A stretch of 64,000 nt of DNA from Phytophthora colocasiae (Eukaryota; Oomycota; Peronosporomycetes; Peronosporales; Peronosporaceae), in NCBI GenBank assembly GCA_018806915.1, contig JAGKQI010000101.1, positions 744,001 through 808,000 of the forward strand, written 5' to 3'. Below, in pieces: positions 52,578 to 62,520 of the stretch. The notes beneath the pieces were generated by a model. The model saw only the letters and a list, made by a program, of their open reading frames with translations. It made no database searches and was not told where the DNA came from. Each line of letters opens with the position of its first letter. Position 1 is the first letter of the stretch. The position numbers and the translations under genes were made by a program.

Positions 52578-52784
52578 TGACCATGTAACGTTAGATTGAT
52601 TGCAGGGCTAGCAAGGGACTTGGATCAATTCAACTCGTGTTGAAGTGCTATCTCAAACTGTAAGCATTGTCTTTGGTACTTCAGTAGTAGTAGTAGTACA
52701 TTGTATTTCTTATAATATTAATACTGGCTTGTTTCTGAGCTGTCAAAAAAATTCAGTCTCCACACTATTCAAGTCTCCGATAAA
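52578..52784. other. Intergenic region between paralogues 1 and 2
   Basis: 207 bp, AT-rich, with a (tag)n stretch near 52685-52697. No gene. Confidence 0.4.
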
Positions 52785-54881
52785 ATGGCGAAGGATAAGA
52801 GCGACGCTAAAACGCCAGCGCCCCCAGTTCGTGCCAACAAACGTGGATCTAACTCCATTGCATTAAAGCTTCTACCTGTAGTGGTGGTGGCGCTTGCAGT
52901 TTTGGGCGGGTGGCTTATCCAACAGGGCGAAGAATTGAATGATGTGGCTCTGAAAGTGCTGCAAGGCACTGGACTGCTGTCTCTAGTGCCTTCCAGTACG
53001 CTCGATTATTTTGAACTGTTGCCCGACAAATACGACACGGATATGGTGTCCATGCAGGTGCGACACCTCGTGAGTGAGCTCAAGTGCAACGACTCCAGCT
53101 ACACCGCCGCCACACTGTTCGACGGCAAGACCTTCCACGTCACGAAACCCATGGAGACAGAGCAACCCATGGCAGACGACCAGGTCTTCTTCATGCTCAA
53201 CGGCGCCAATGACGGCGTCTACGTGTCCTGGAACGGTCAGTTCGAATGCGTGGGTCAAGCAGCTGAGGTGGCTGCGGCGTGGCTGGGAGCCGACCGTGAT
53301 GTGATGGTGAATGGCGTACGGTTGTACAACCAGGTGGGTTGGCCGATCCGTAATGTGAAGGAATTGCGCGAGTCGAAGAACATTGTGCATGTGTTGCTGG
53401 ACTTCCAGTTGTGGCAATGGCCGGGTATCAAGAAGGGTTACAAGTACGTGTTGGAGGATGGCGTGACGTTGACGATGGTAGGCTCCAGTCCGAAAGTATT
53501 TGACGTTGAGTATTTCTTGACTCAAGGAGAAGCTGATAAGATCATTGAATTGGGCTCACCGTCGCTTGGTCGGTCAAAGGTGGACAGCAGCAACTCGTCA
53601 ACGGTGGTGTCGAAGGCACGCACGAGCCACACCGCCTTCCTTCCTGACAATTTTTTCACGAGAGAATTTCGGGTGCGTTCTGCTCGCGTGGCTCGGCTTT
53701 CGAGCCCTTCTTATGCTGAAAGACTGCAATTGGTGCGTTACAATGCTGGTGAATTCTATCGCAAGCACCTGGACACTTTCGCTTCGCGCCAGTTCTTACC
53801 AAAGGGGGCCGAGCACAAGTTTGGAATGGACGCTTACAGGGAATGGGCCAGTTGGGCTGCCAACAAACTCCGTGACTTGAGTGCACAACGTGAAATCCCT
53901 GAAGACTTCCGCGAAGGTGGGCCTCTATTCCCGAGCGCAGAAGACAACCAGCGCTTCCCGAATGCTCTGGCGAAACTATTCTACGTTAAAGCGAATGCTA
54001 CGAACGTGATCAAGGCCTTGTCGGATGAGGAGTGGCTCACCTGGCTGGATGTAAATGTGAACAACAATGCAGTGGGAGTAATGGACAGTCTTCTCGCTGA
54101 CGACAAGAAGCCGGAGTACCTGCCTCTCCTAGTTAAGGCATGGGAGGAAGCCTTGGGCCTACCGGAGTTGCATTATACCTTTCCGAAGCCTGAGATGAAC
54201 TCGGTCTCGCACTTTTTCGCATGGGTGCGTTGGGCCAAAGAACGTATTGCGTTTTTGGGAGATGAAGTCCCTGTCATTGCTCGCCCACCTGGAGATCTGT
54301 ACCCGATGTTCACAGTTGACTTCCAAGAAGCGCTACTTGAGTTTGTTCTGGACGATCATACGCGAGGGATGATCACTCGTATCACCAATGATGAATGGTA
54401 CAAATTCATGGTGGAACACCGCGGCGAGAATCACGTCCTATTCAAAGTGCTTAAGGCGTTCCCGCAGTTTGCAGAGCTGGTAATCAAGACCTGGGAAAGT
54501 CGCGTGCGTGCGCCTAACCAACTACGCTACAAACTTCCTGCTTATATCAAGCATTTCCATCCGCAACGCTACGTTACGTTGTTCCTGTACCTGAATAACC
54601 AAACTAAGATCGGAGGCGAGACGGTCTTTCCTTACTCGTTGGATCGGTATTCAGATGAGAATATTGTCCGAGACGGCATGGACGAGTGCTCTTCAGGCTT
54701 GGCCGTGCCTCCACTGGGATTGCATGCCTCTCTTTTTTACGTTCAAACGCCGGAGGGGGATGTGGATCTGCTCAGTCGCCATGGTGGTTGTCCACCGCAT
54801 GAGGGCACGAAATGGGGCTCGAATTCCTTCATGTGGGATTCAGATGCGGATGAGGCTGCGGATCTGTGGACGACTAAGTAA
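52785..54881 (+). CDS. Membrane-anchored prolyl 4-hydroxylase-like dioxygenase, paralogue 2
   Basis: 698 aa, intronless, same orientation 207 bp after paralogue 1. One N-terminal membrane segment (about residues 27-46; LLPVVVVALAVLGGWLI). Active-site residues H328-x-D330 (YRKHLDTF), H666 and K676 are conserved. The double-module insertion between HxD and the GGETVFPYS strand is present. From about 53038 to 53476 the DNA is almost identical to 50740-51178 of paralogue 1, whereas sequence on both sides has diverged even at silent sites, which points to gene conversion. No TACATGTA box is seen upstream. Confidence 0.85.
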   Translation: MAKDKSDAKTPAPPVRANKRGSNSIALKLLPVVVVALAVLGGWLIQQGEELNDVALKVLQGTGLLSLVPSSTLDYFELLPDKYDTDMVSMQVRHLVSELKCNDSSYTAATLFDGKTFHVTKPMETEQPMADDQVFFMLNGANDGVYVSWNGQFECVGQAAEVAAAWLGADRDVMVNGVRLYNQVGWPIRNVKELRESKNIVHVLLDFQLWQWPGIKKGYKYVLEDGVTLTMVGSSPKVFDVEYFLTQGEADKIIELGSPSLGRSKVDSSNSSTVVSKARTSHTAFLPDNFFTREFRVRSARVARLSSPSYAERLQLVRYNAGEFYRKHLDTFASRQFLPKGAEHKFGMDAYREWASWAANKLRDLSAQREIPEDFREGGPLFPSAEDNQRFPNALAKLFYVKANATNVIKALSDEEWLTWLDVNVNNNAVGVMDSLLADDKKPEYLPLLVKAWEEALGLPELHYTFPKPEMNSVSHFFAWVRWAKERIAFLGDEVPVIARPPGDLYPMFTVDFQEALLEFVLDDHTRGMITRITNDEWYKFMVEHRGENHVLFKVLKAFPQFAELVIKTWESRVRAPNQLRYKLPAYIKHFHPQRYVTLFLYLNNQTKIGGETVFPYSLDRYSDENIVRDGMDECSSGLAVPPLGLHASLFYVQTPEGDVDLLSRHGGCPPHEGTKWGSNSFMWDSDADEAADLWTTK

Positions 54882-55062
54882 AGTGGGCGCTGTCAAGGGC
54901 AAACCGAAACAGACAATCAATAACAAATGTTATTGTATGGAATGCTTCGCTGGTCTTGAATCTTCCACGTAAACGTATTCATTCATCCTAAAATTTACTG
55001 CGTTTCCTACATGTAGCATTTGTTCTTGCGTGAGCGATGTTGATATCACACTCTCATAGCAG
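54882..55062. other. 3' intergenic region between convergent genes
   Basis: 181 bp between paralogue 2 and the minus-strand HEAT-repeat gene. It contains another tacatgta (55008-55015), not upstream of any start. Confidence 0.4.
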
Positions 55063-56994
55063 TCATGTACGCTCCAACAACCCCGTTAGTTGCAATCGGA
55101 CTTGGTCCAGTGCCAGCTTCACTGCTTTGCTTTCAAGGTCTAGAATTGACGGAAGTGAAATCGTTTCCTGGATTTCTTGCACATGAGGAAGCACCATCTT
55201 GTCCAGCGAACCTTGTAGCAGATAACTGAGCATTTCTAAAGCTATCGCTGTCTGCGAGGCTGTGGTCTTTCCCGCCGTCGCTGCGAGCGGAACAACATCA
55301 GAATCACATCGAATGCGCGACAGCATGAGCGGCAAATAGGTTTTAGGCGCTGCGAACCGCCCTGTGAGGTTGGCGCACTGCTGAAGCTCCGGAAGAAGAT
55401 CGTGATCACCATCCCATGCCCGCAAAAGAGTATTCACCAGCAAGTGTACATCTACCGTGATGGTTTCTTCACAGTAAACAAGCACGCATTTCAAAAGTCG
55501 CACTGCGTGTGCACGGGTGGATTCTTGCCAATTAGCAAGTTCACGCAGGATGGGGTTTAAAAACCTTCGAGCTCGCCCGCGTACAAACAATCGCGTCCCC
55601 AATGATGGTCGGCCAGCAGTGAAAGGTGGAGGCAATGGAGCTCCATAGTTGTACGTAGGATTTTTCCCATCCACGCCGTACTGCTTCATTTCCATCACCT
55701 CCTCCCCATGCTCTCGTTCGTACCGCTCGCCAATAATTCTTAGTGTTTTCAGAGCGTCTCCCGATATTGCAGGGTCTTCATCGCTAACAGCACTGAGCAA
55801 GTACGGCAGCAAGCGAGACTCATAGTCGTAGCGGTCGGGGAGGTTGATCATCCAGTCACTGATCATAGCGAAGAATGCACGACGCACCATCGGGTTCCGG
55901 TCTTGATCGAGCTTCGCGAAGTAGTTCAGCCTCACTTCGGTCGTGTAAAAGGACGCCACGGGGATGACATTTTCGTCGCGATGTCCGATGAGGTCCACGA
56001 TCGCCTCAGTTCCACTACCTTTGCATTTCTCGGCGTTTGGACAAGTTACCAACGCTTGAATAGTCTCCACAACTGCAATTCGCACTCGTGCTAGTCGATG
56101 AAGAAGCAATGGCATGATGGTTCGCACTGTTGCTACACTGAAGTGCTTCATGACTGAGACCATGTGGTTGCTTATGGTAGCGAGGATTCGGCAACTTGCG
56201 ATGTTAACCTCGTGGAAATCGTCGTGTACACCACTTATCAGAACCAGTAGAATGTCGAAGATGTACGCGTGAAGGATGGACGACGCTCGACGCTGGAAAG
56301 CGTTCTCCAGAATCGCGTTCAGCAGCTCAAGCAGCAGTAGCCGGATCTCTTCAGACGGCTCGTCGGGTTTAATTCGAGCAACCTGATTCTCCGCCACGTA
56401 GACTCTCCCTCTCTTGAATGCATCATGCAAGAATTGGTCGCGCGAGAATACCTGGTTCTCTTCGTCGTAGCCGTATTGACTATTGATGCGTTTCGTGATC
56501 GCTGGTATCAAGTACGGCAGGTAGCGGAGTAAATCTTCCTCTTCGGTGATGCATTTGGTGGTGATACGGATACAGATCTCCCGTACCTTCTCCACTGGAT
56601 CATTAAAGCGCTTAAAAAATGGTTTGGCCATTTCAGCAAAGAAATCGGTTGCTGTTGGGCTGTCTACCGTTTGCTCTTTTGTATTGAGGTACTGCGTCTC
56701 CAATGCATTCGCTGCCTTCTTACGCAGACTGCGTTGATCGGATGTCAATTGATTCAGAACCTTTGGCAGGCTGAACGCTTCATCCTGTTGAAGGTTTTTG
56801 TTGTCCTTGCACTGAGTTGCGGTCGGCTCTGAGGATATGCTTCGACTTCCAGGTACGGGTTTCTTGGTTGATAATTTCTTTGAGACTCGTCCCATGGCCA
56901 TGGACTTATTCAGAAGCCGAGAGACCTCTACACTTCGATATTCGTTCTCCATTGCTAGTTCCTGCCACATAGCATCCACGTTGCGGGTCCCCAT
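55063..56994 (-). CDS. HEAT-repeat protein, probable dynein axonemal assembly factor 5
   Basis: 643 aa from ATG 56994. The open frame extends to 57027 without another ATG and there includes the promoter box. Repeated paired helices of HEAT type run through most of the protein (for example FFAEMAKPFFKRFNDPVEKVREICI, YLPYLIPAITKRI, HFSVATVRTIMPLLLHRLARVRIAVVETIQALV, RLLPYLLSAVSDEDPAI). AGRPSLGTRLFVRGRARRFL with LANWQESTRAHAVRLLKCVLVYCEE resembles the C-terminal half of DNAAF5 (HEATR2), a cytoplasmic factor that preassembles axonemal dynein arms. Human DNAAF5 is longer (about 855 aa), so the assignment is likely but not certain. It shares a divergent promoter with the membrane protein at 57116. 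Confidence 0.7.
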   Translation of the reverse strand: MGTRNVDAMWQELAMENEYRSVEVSRLLNKSMAMGRVSKKLSTKKPVPGSRSISSEPTATQCKDNKNLQQDEAFSLPKVLNQLTSDQRSLRKKAANALETQYLNTKEQTVDSPTATDFFAEMAKPFFKRFNDPVEKVREICIRITTKCITEEEDLLRYLPYLIPAITKRINSQYGYDEENQVFSRDQFLHDAFKRGRVYVAENQVARIKPDEPSEEIRLLLLELLNAILENAFQRRASSILHAYIFDILLVLISGVHDDFHEVNIASCRILATISNHMVSVMKHFSVATVRTIMPLLLHRLARVRIAVVETIQALVTCPNAEKCKGSGTEAIVDLIGHRDENVIPVASFYTTEVRLNYFAKLDQDRNPMVRRAFFAMISDWMINLPDRYDYESRLLPYLLSAVSDEDPAISGDALKTLRIIGERYEREHGEEVMEMKQYGVDGKNPTYNYGAPLPPPFTAGRPSLGTRLFVRGRARRFLNPILRELANWQESTRAHAVRLLKCVLVYCEETITVDVHLLVNTLLRAWDGDHDLLPELQQCANLTGRFAAPKTYLPLMLSRIRCDSDVVPLAATAGKTTASQTAIALEMLSYLLQGSLDKMVLPHVQEIQETISLPSILDLESKAVKLALDQVRLQLTGLLERT

Positions 56995-57115
56995 GGCTTG
57001 AAGTGTTGGTATATCTACATGTAGCAAAAGGTCGCTTCCAACATATTTTCGTACTTAATCGAGTACGTAAAAAAATACTGTAGTATTTCGCTACATGTAC
57101 GAAACACACTTTATC
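56995..57115. promoter_or_regulatory. Divergent promoter with two TACATGTA boxes
   Basis: 121 bp between ATG 56994 (minus) and ATG 57116 (plus). One TACATGTA lies at 57016-57023, 21 bp from the left start; the other at 57092-57099, 16 bp from the right start. This symmetry supports the chosen starts over the in-frame ATG at 57095, which overlaps the box. Confidence 0.55.
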
Positions 57116-57361
57116 ATGGGGCTCTTCACGCCGTCGTCGACTATCAACTACAACTTCGTCGCGGGCGTGTACGCGTTCTTTACGGCGCTGTGCGCTCTGC
57201 TGTCGGTGCTGCACTTCTACACGCCGCAGGTGGAGGGGTTCTACATCGTGCTGGTGCCATTCGTGCCCTGTTTCTTCTGGAGCCTCGTGGTGCGTCACAA
57301 CTGGCTCAAGCAACCGAAAATCTCTTCCGAGGGCGCTGATGAATCCAAGAAAGACAACTAG
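57116..57361 (+). CDS. Small two-pass membrane protein
   Basis: 81 aa from ATG 57116 (GLFTPSSTINYNFVAGVYAF). Two hydrophobic segments, about residues 15-33 (VAGVYAFFTALCALLSVLHF) and 42-60 (GFYIVLVPFVPCFFWSLVV), are followed by a charged tail (SSEGADESKKDN). The upstream ATG at 57095 sits inside a TACATGTA box and is not preferred. The family is not recognised. Divergent pairing with a dynein-assembly factor hints at co-expression during zoospore formation, by inference only. Confidence 0.6.
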   Translation: MGLFTPSSTINYNFVAGVYAFFTALCALLSVLHFYTPQVEGFYIVLVPFVPCFFWSLVVRHNWLKQPKISSEGADESKKDN

Positions 57362-58088
57362 ATGCAACGAAGAAGAGGGGGTAAACATGGTGAGAGGAGG
57401 CAGAACAAACGTGACGTGTATTCTGGTTCAATAGAGCTTTTGGCGGTGCATGTGCACTTTGTTGGTGGTTCATTAAGGTCGCTGGCGAGGCTTTCGGATC
57501 GTCTTCTTGATTCACACGGGCAAACTTTGCGCAAAGGGACCTACTAATACGCGAAATGCGATGGTGTGGTATGTGAACTTCGCCAACAATGGTCATGCAC
57601 TCCGAGACGCAGCATCATGGTCAATTCAAAACACCGTTGTTGCATTATTGTGTGCATGGTTCGTTCAGATAAAAAAAAACTGGCGTCTCTCATTGCTGAA
57701 AAAGTATCTTCTCGCTCCAACGATCCGCGTCAGTTGTCAATGCGAAGAACCATGCACAGGTGAACCCAGCGTGTGACTTCTGAGGTGCTAAGTACACGTG
57801 GATAATCTGGCTGGCAATTGAATTGCTTGCACGACGAACGCCATGTCCACAGCAAGGTGCCGCCGGTGCTCCAAATCGCCTCTTTTCAGCCAATCTCTTT
57901 CGAGCAGATCCGCATTTGACATTCGTCTACATGGAAACGCGCGATGGCGTCGCCGCCCCGCCCTCTACTGCTCGCGGCGTGCTCCCGACGGCACGTTCCA
58001 GAGTGTCGTTCATTTTTGCATTCGCATCGTCGACTACAGTCTCTCCAGAGCCAAGCGCGGTCTTCTAACTCCCTCTACCAGTCGAGTT
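57362..58088. other. Intergenic region before paralogue 3
   Basis: Several small overlapping ORFs with no consistent coding signal. The frame of paralogue 3 is open back to 57843, but that extension (Arg/Ser-rich) has no counterpart in the other paralogues. Confidence 0.4.
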
Positions 58089-60233
58089 ATGGCCAAGAAA
58101 TCAGCAACAGCTGAGCCGTCAACCAGCGCGGCGAAATCCAATGCAGACGCCGCGTCGGTGAAGCCCGTTGCATCACCCAAAGCTTCTTCCTCTTCGCTCT
58201 CGCTCCTGACGCCTCTGTTGGTGGTGGCAGCGGCGGTGGGCTGGGGAAAGTTTGCTCAAAAAGAGCTACAGGCTGAAACCGTGGAGGAGCTGGTGACAAA
58301 GGTGTCGGACCGTCTCAGCGCGCAATTTAATGAGTTTATGGACCCTGCAATTGCTGCTCCAGTGGAGGATCAAGAGCTGCTGTACAAATACGACGACGAA
58401 AAACTCGTTGCCATGGAGGTACGTCACCTTGTGAGCGACCTCAGCTGCAGCGACGACAAGTACGCGGCTAGTCCGTTGTTCGACGGGAAGTTGCTCCCTG
58501 TGCAGAACCCGTTGGCGTTGGAGAAGCCTATGGATAGCGACCGTGTGTTTTTCATGCTTAATGGACGCAATGAAGGAGTGTACGTGTCTTGGAACGGAGA
58601 CTTTAGCTGCATCGGCAAGGCAGCTGAACTGGCGGCAGTGTGGCTTGGAGCCGACCAAGACGTCATGGAGAATGGCGTACGTCTGTACAACCAAATGGGC
58701 TTTGCTATTCGCAGTGCCGATGACCTTGCAGAAGCCAAGAACATTGTTCACGTCCTGTTGGACTTCCAGTTGTGGCAGTGGCCTGGCATTGAAAAGGGTC
58801 ACCAATATATGCTGGAAGACGGTGTGGTGCTAACGACTGTAGCTATGAGCCCCAATGTGTTCGACGTCCAATACTTCTTGACTCAGAACGAGTCGGAGAA
58901 GATCATGGAGCTCGGAATGCCAGGCCTGTCCCGCTCGAAAGTGGACGGCAGCAACTCGTCCAAGGTCACGTCTAAGTCACGTACAAGCCACACGGCATTC
59001 CTCGAGGATGGCGTCTTCACCCGTGACTTCCGTGTGCGTGCTGCTCGTGTGGCTCGACTGCCTAGTCCTACGTTCGCAGAACGTCTGCAACTACTACAGT
59101 ATAACGCAGGAGAGTTTTACCGCCAACACTTCGACACGTTCCACTCGCGCGAATTCCTGCCAAAGGATGCAAACGCCTTCTACTACGAGGACTACGTTGA
59201 GTGGACCGAGTGGGCAGCAAAAAAGCTCCGTAGTCTAGACGAAAGCAAGCTGCCTGAGGAGTTTCGCGAGGGTGGTGCACTTTTCCCTAACTCGGAGGAT
59301 CAGCAGACGTTCCCGAATGCTCTCCTTCAAGTATTTTACGACAAGATGGTAGCAACAAACATGTTCAAGGCACTCTTCGATGAGGAGTATGAGCGATGGA
59401 TTCGTATCAACCTCGAAAAAGATGCGGTGGACCTCGTCAAGGATCTTATGGACAATAAGAGACGTCCGTCGTATCTACCTCGTATTGTTCAAGCATGGGA
59501 AGAGAAATTGGGTCGTGGAGAACTCCGCTACACTTTCCCGAAGCCTCAGGTGAATGGTCAGTCTCACTACTACAACTGGGTGCGTTGGGCGAAGGAACGT
59601 GTGAGCTACTTGGGCAACGACTGCCCGCCTATTGCTCGTCCCAGTGGAGATCTTTACCCGCAGTACACAGTGGAGTTCCAGGAGCGCTTGCTGGAGTTTG
59701 TCTATGAGGACTACAGCGATGACTTCATCACAAAAATGACGAATGAGGAGTGGTTCAACTGGCTCACGGAGAACCGCGGTCGCAATCTCGTACTGTTCCA
59801 GGTACTCAAGACATTCCCACACTTTGCTGAGCTGGTCATTCGGTCGTGGGAGGCTCGTGTGCGAAGTCCTCTGCTGCGCTACAAGCTGCCTAAGTACGTG
59901 AAACACTTCCACCCGCAGCGGTACGTAACTCTGTTCATGTACTTGAACAACCAGACGAAGATTGGTGGCGAAACAGTCTTCCCCTTTGCACTTGATCGCT
60001 TCTCCGACGAGGAAATCGTTCGCGATGGTATGGACGAGTGCTCCAAGGGTCTAGCTGTCCCGCCCCGCGGACTTCACGCCTCGCTGTTCTACACTCAAAC
60101 GCCTGAGGGTGATATCGATGAAATGAGTCGCCACGGCGGCTGCCCGCCTCACGAAGGAACGAAGTGGGGCTCCAACGCCTTCATGTGGGATTCGGATGCC
60201 GACGAAGGCGCCGAGCTCTGGACTACCAAGTAA
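58089..60233 (+). CDS. Membrane-anchored prolyl 4-hydroxylase-like dioxygenase, paralogue 3
   Basis: 714 aa from ATG 58089 (MAKKSATAEPSTSAA), chosen because it gives the same MAK- start, basic tail and membrane segment (LLTPLLVVAAAVGWG) as the paralogues; the longer frame from 57843 would add 82 unlikely residues. Catalytic residues H347-x-D349 (YRQHFDTF), H682 and K692. The GGETVFPFALDRFSDEE strand and the two-module insertion are present. It is separated from paralogue 2 by two unrelated genes and more diverged in DNA sequence, so it is the older duplicate. Localisation is probably ER/Golgi membrane; substrate unknown. Confidence 0.85.
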   Translation: MAKKSATAEPSTSAAKSNADAASVKPVASPKASSSSLSLLTPLLVVAAAVGWGKFAQKELQAETVEELVTKVSDRLSAQFNEFMDPAIAAPVEDQELLYKYDDEKLVAMEVRHLVSDLSCSDDKYAASPLFDGKLLPVQNPLALEKPMDSDRVFFMLNGRNEGVYVSWNGDFSCIGKAAELAAVWLGADQDVMENGVRLYNQMGFAIRSADDLAEAKNIVHVLLDFQLWQWPGIEKGHQYMLEDGVVLTTVAMSPNVFDVQYFLTQNESEKIMELGMPGLSRSKVDGSNSSKVTSKSRTSHTAFLEDGVFTRDFRVRAARVARLPSPTFAERLQLLQYNAGEFYRQHFDTFHSREFLPKDANAFYYEDYVEWTEWAAKKLRSLDESKLPEEFREGGALFPNSEDQQTFPNALLQVFYDKMVATNMFKALFDEEYERWIRINLEKDAVDLVKDLMDNKRRPSYLPRIVQAWEEKLGRGELRYTFPKPQVNGQSHYYNWVRWAKERVSYLGNDCPPIARPSGDLYPQYTVEFQERLLEFVYEDYSDDFITKMTNEEWFNWLTENRGRNLVLFQVLKTFPHFAELVIRSWEARVRSPLLRYKLPKYVKHFHPQRYVTLFMYLNNQTKIGGETVFPFALDRFSDEEIVRDGMDECSKGLAVPPRGLHASLFYTQTPEGDIDEMSRHGGCPPHEGTKWGSNAFMWDSDADEGAELWTTK

Positions 60234-60308
60234 AGCTAAGGTCTATGTGCTATGTTATCGGACAATTCATAATGAAAAGTAGTGTTTTGCATCTGAAAAG
60301 GTTGAAAA

Positions 60309-61256
60309 CTACTGAGTACCTCGAGGCGTAGCTGAAGTGCTTGAGTTGTTGACAAAGACAATGAGGTCCTTGGAGCGATTCTTGACCCAAGGCGGTCGAA
60401 AGGCGAAGTAAAGTCCGCCATCCCCAGGCTTGGCGTTCCAGTCCTCCGCCACCTTTTGAAGCCCGTACTTGCTCGATACTCGGTTGTTTTTGCAGAACAC
60501 GTTCATGTACGCGACGAGTCCGTTCTCACACTCGATAGAGACTTCGTTGAAGCGCACCACGATGTTCTCGTCTTGAGACGGAGAAATGGAGAAGTCGAGT
60601 CCTTGCCAGTCCACAGCGAGGACTTCATGCATTTCCTGAATAATTTGAGGAATCAACTTCCATGTGACAGCGTCCACTTTCGGCCGCTGGCCACAAGGAA
60701 CGAAGGCGCCGTGCAAGATCTTCTTCTCCTCGAGATAGCGTTTGTACTTCTTCTCCGCTTGAACGTCCGGGTACGGCTCTTGCATGTGCGGGTATCGGAA
60801 GTTGACTGCTCCGAAGGCGTCCCCATGTTTGAGCCGCGCAGCTCCACATCCACTCACGAAATCTTGGCCACTGATCTCGGTACGCTTCGCCTCGGAACGG
60901 AGCCGCTTTATGTGCGCCTGGCCGTCCGCGAGATTGAAACGTGACGGCGTGTACTCGAATTTGTTGAAAAGTCCGTCTTTCGTAGCGTTCTTTCCCGCCT
61001 TTGGTTGCGTGAGGCGGTTCTCGTTCATCTTTTCGAAGCGCGCCTGGTTCACAGCGTTGTTTCGCAGTCGAGCAGGCATTTTCTGGATGTTGGTGTAGCT
61101 CCCCGCCCCGAAAGCCTTGCGGATCTGATCGGCCTCAGAGTTGGCGTACTCCGGCAGAATGGACGAGAACGTGGGACGCATATATCGCGGTGGCATTTTC
61201 GTGTGCACAGACTGCTGCTCGTCAGCGTCGTCGCCTCGAGTAGACACAGCAGCCAT
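60309..61256 (-). CDS. Conserved-looking protein of unknown function
   Basis: 315 aa, ATG at 61256, no introns and good coding character. No membrane segment. Basic N-terminal half (RPTFSSILPEYANSEADQIR, ARLRNNAVNQARFEKMNENR), a Gly/Cys-containing segment (SGQDFVSGCGAARLKHGDAFG) and a C-terminal part with alternating hydrophobic residues (NIVVRFNEVSIECENGLVAY). A near-match TACATGTT lies at 61272-61279, 15 bp upstream. I cannot assign a family. The tail-to-tail partner is paralogue 3. Confidence 0.65.
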   Translation of the reverse strand: MAAVSTRGDDADEQQSVHTKMPPRYMRPTFSSILPEYANSEADQIRKAFGAGSYTNIQKMPARLRNNAVNQARFEKMNENRLTQPKAGKNATKDGLFNKFEYTPSRFNLADGQAHIKRLRSEAKRTEISGQDFVSGCGAARLKHGDAFGAVNFRYPHMQEPYPDVQAEKKYKRYLEEKKILHGAFVPCGQRPKVDAVTWKLIPQIIQEMHEVLAVDWQGLDFSISPSQDENIVVRFNEVSIECENGLVAYMNVFCKNNRVSSKYGLQKVAEDWNAKPGDGGLYFAFRPPWVKNRSKDLIVFVNNSSTSATPRGTQ

Positions 61257-62520
61257 GGCTAAAGTGGACTGTACATGTTAGAGGGAAGCAATTGTTGCGC
61301 TAAAATTGTTTGGACGATTCTGATTGGCTGTTTACATTGAAGTGTCCAATCTTTCGTTAAGTGCATCTGCGTAAAAGTGACACAATCAATGCTATTAATA
61401 CAGGATTGCCGCGCTGCGATGTCTCCGATCCAGCAAACCGTTGGTGGAGCTGTCGAGCCAAATCCTAGCGCAAGCTCTGCGTCTACGAGCAGAGGGCAAA
61501 TTGTAGCGCAATGAATTAGGCACTCGGAAAAGTGTAGAAGAACCATCGGACAAGCGAGGCTGGCGCGGATGATTTCGGCCTAACGACTGCGACGTCCCCA
61601 CCGTTGAAAACTACATGTCGTTTGAAGTGTTTACACATTGCACTGTATTCATACAACTGAGGGACGAGTTGAGCAGCAACTGTACCTGATCTGTGAGTTG
61701 CAGTGCGAAGGTCGGACTCCGACTCGGAGGTTGATGCGGTGCCTCGGTCTGGACCGTTGTGCGGTCTCTGGTCGCAGAGCTGCGCTTGAGCCACAGCTCA
61801 TCGGCCCTTCTTGGCAAGGAGTGGTGCAGTCGCTAGCTCGAGAGCGGAACAACGGCAGGCTTGGAACTCTGGCTCCTTCCTGGTCCTCGGTGCGAAAACT
61901 CACCAAAACGGCGTGTGCGTCGTGACCTCGTGCCTCCGCAACCTATCCGATCGGAGCGACTGCGTGACAGGGCAGTCCAGTCCTCCAGGCACTCACTTGT
62001 AAGCAACGCTCATTGGCATTGAGCACACCTCTGCAGTGAGCATCCTTTGTCTTCTGACGCCAGCTCACACATACATACTGTAGTCATTTAAACTCGTCCT
62101 AACAAAAAGCTTTACAAGAACAGCTTCAAGCAAAAGACATCGGCCATCCGCCCAGGCAGCTGAAACACAGCAGCGACCAGAGTCTGCCAGACTCAGTCTG
62201 GTCACCTTATCCGCTTTTGGTACATGTACCATCAGAGCTCGACGACCACACGACTCTCTGACTACCTTTTCATAACCAGGCCAGTATCTCCCTTCTCATT
62301 GGTTTAAAAACATTTAACGCTTCTTGATTGGTGTATAATCGCTCTCTCTCTTTCTTCGAGCAGTGCCTCCCCCTCCCTTCCTCAGTCAAGCATTGCGGCC
62401 AGACGAAGGAGTAACTCGCCCCCCAGTCGCCGTTCCGCACCGCAGTGAGCCGCTTCCTAACGCCGCTGCTCCCTGCGCCACCGAGAGCCAAAGCCGCTTG
62501 CCTGCTCCTGCTCCTGCTCC
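61257..62520. other. Intergenic region upstream of FYVE/GAF gene
   Basis: About 1.26 kb. The left ~30 bp serves the minus-strand gene. A perfect tacatgta lies at 62221-62228 within ggtacatgtacc, 292 bp before the next ATG, and a tacatgtc at 61612-61619. A pyrimidine-rich tract (62341-62400) precedes the start. ORFs here overlap on both strands and are not credible. Confidence 0.4.

Noticed and set aside
56995..57027. Upstream start of the HEAT-repeat gene
   Set aside because: The frame there begins with TTG and overlaps a TACATGTA box; the first ATG is at 56994.
57843..58088. N-terminal extension of prolyl 4-hydroxylase paralogue 3
   Set aside because: The other two paralogues start with the same MAK- sequence that begins at 58089; the extension has no counterpart and the membrane segment fits the shorter start.
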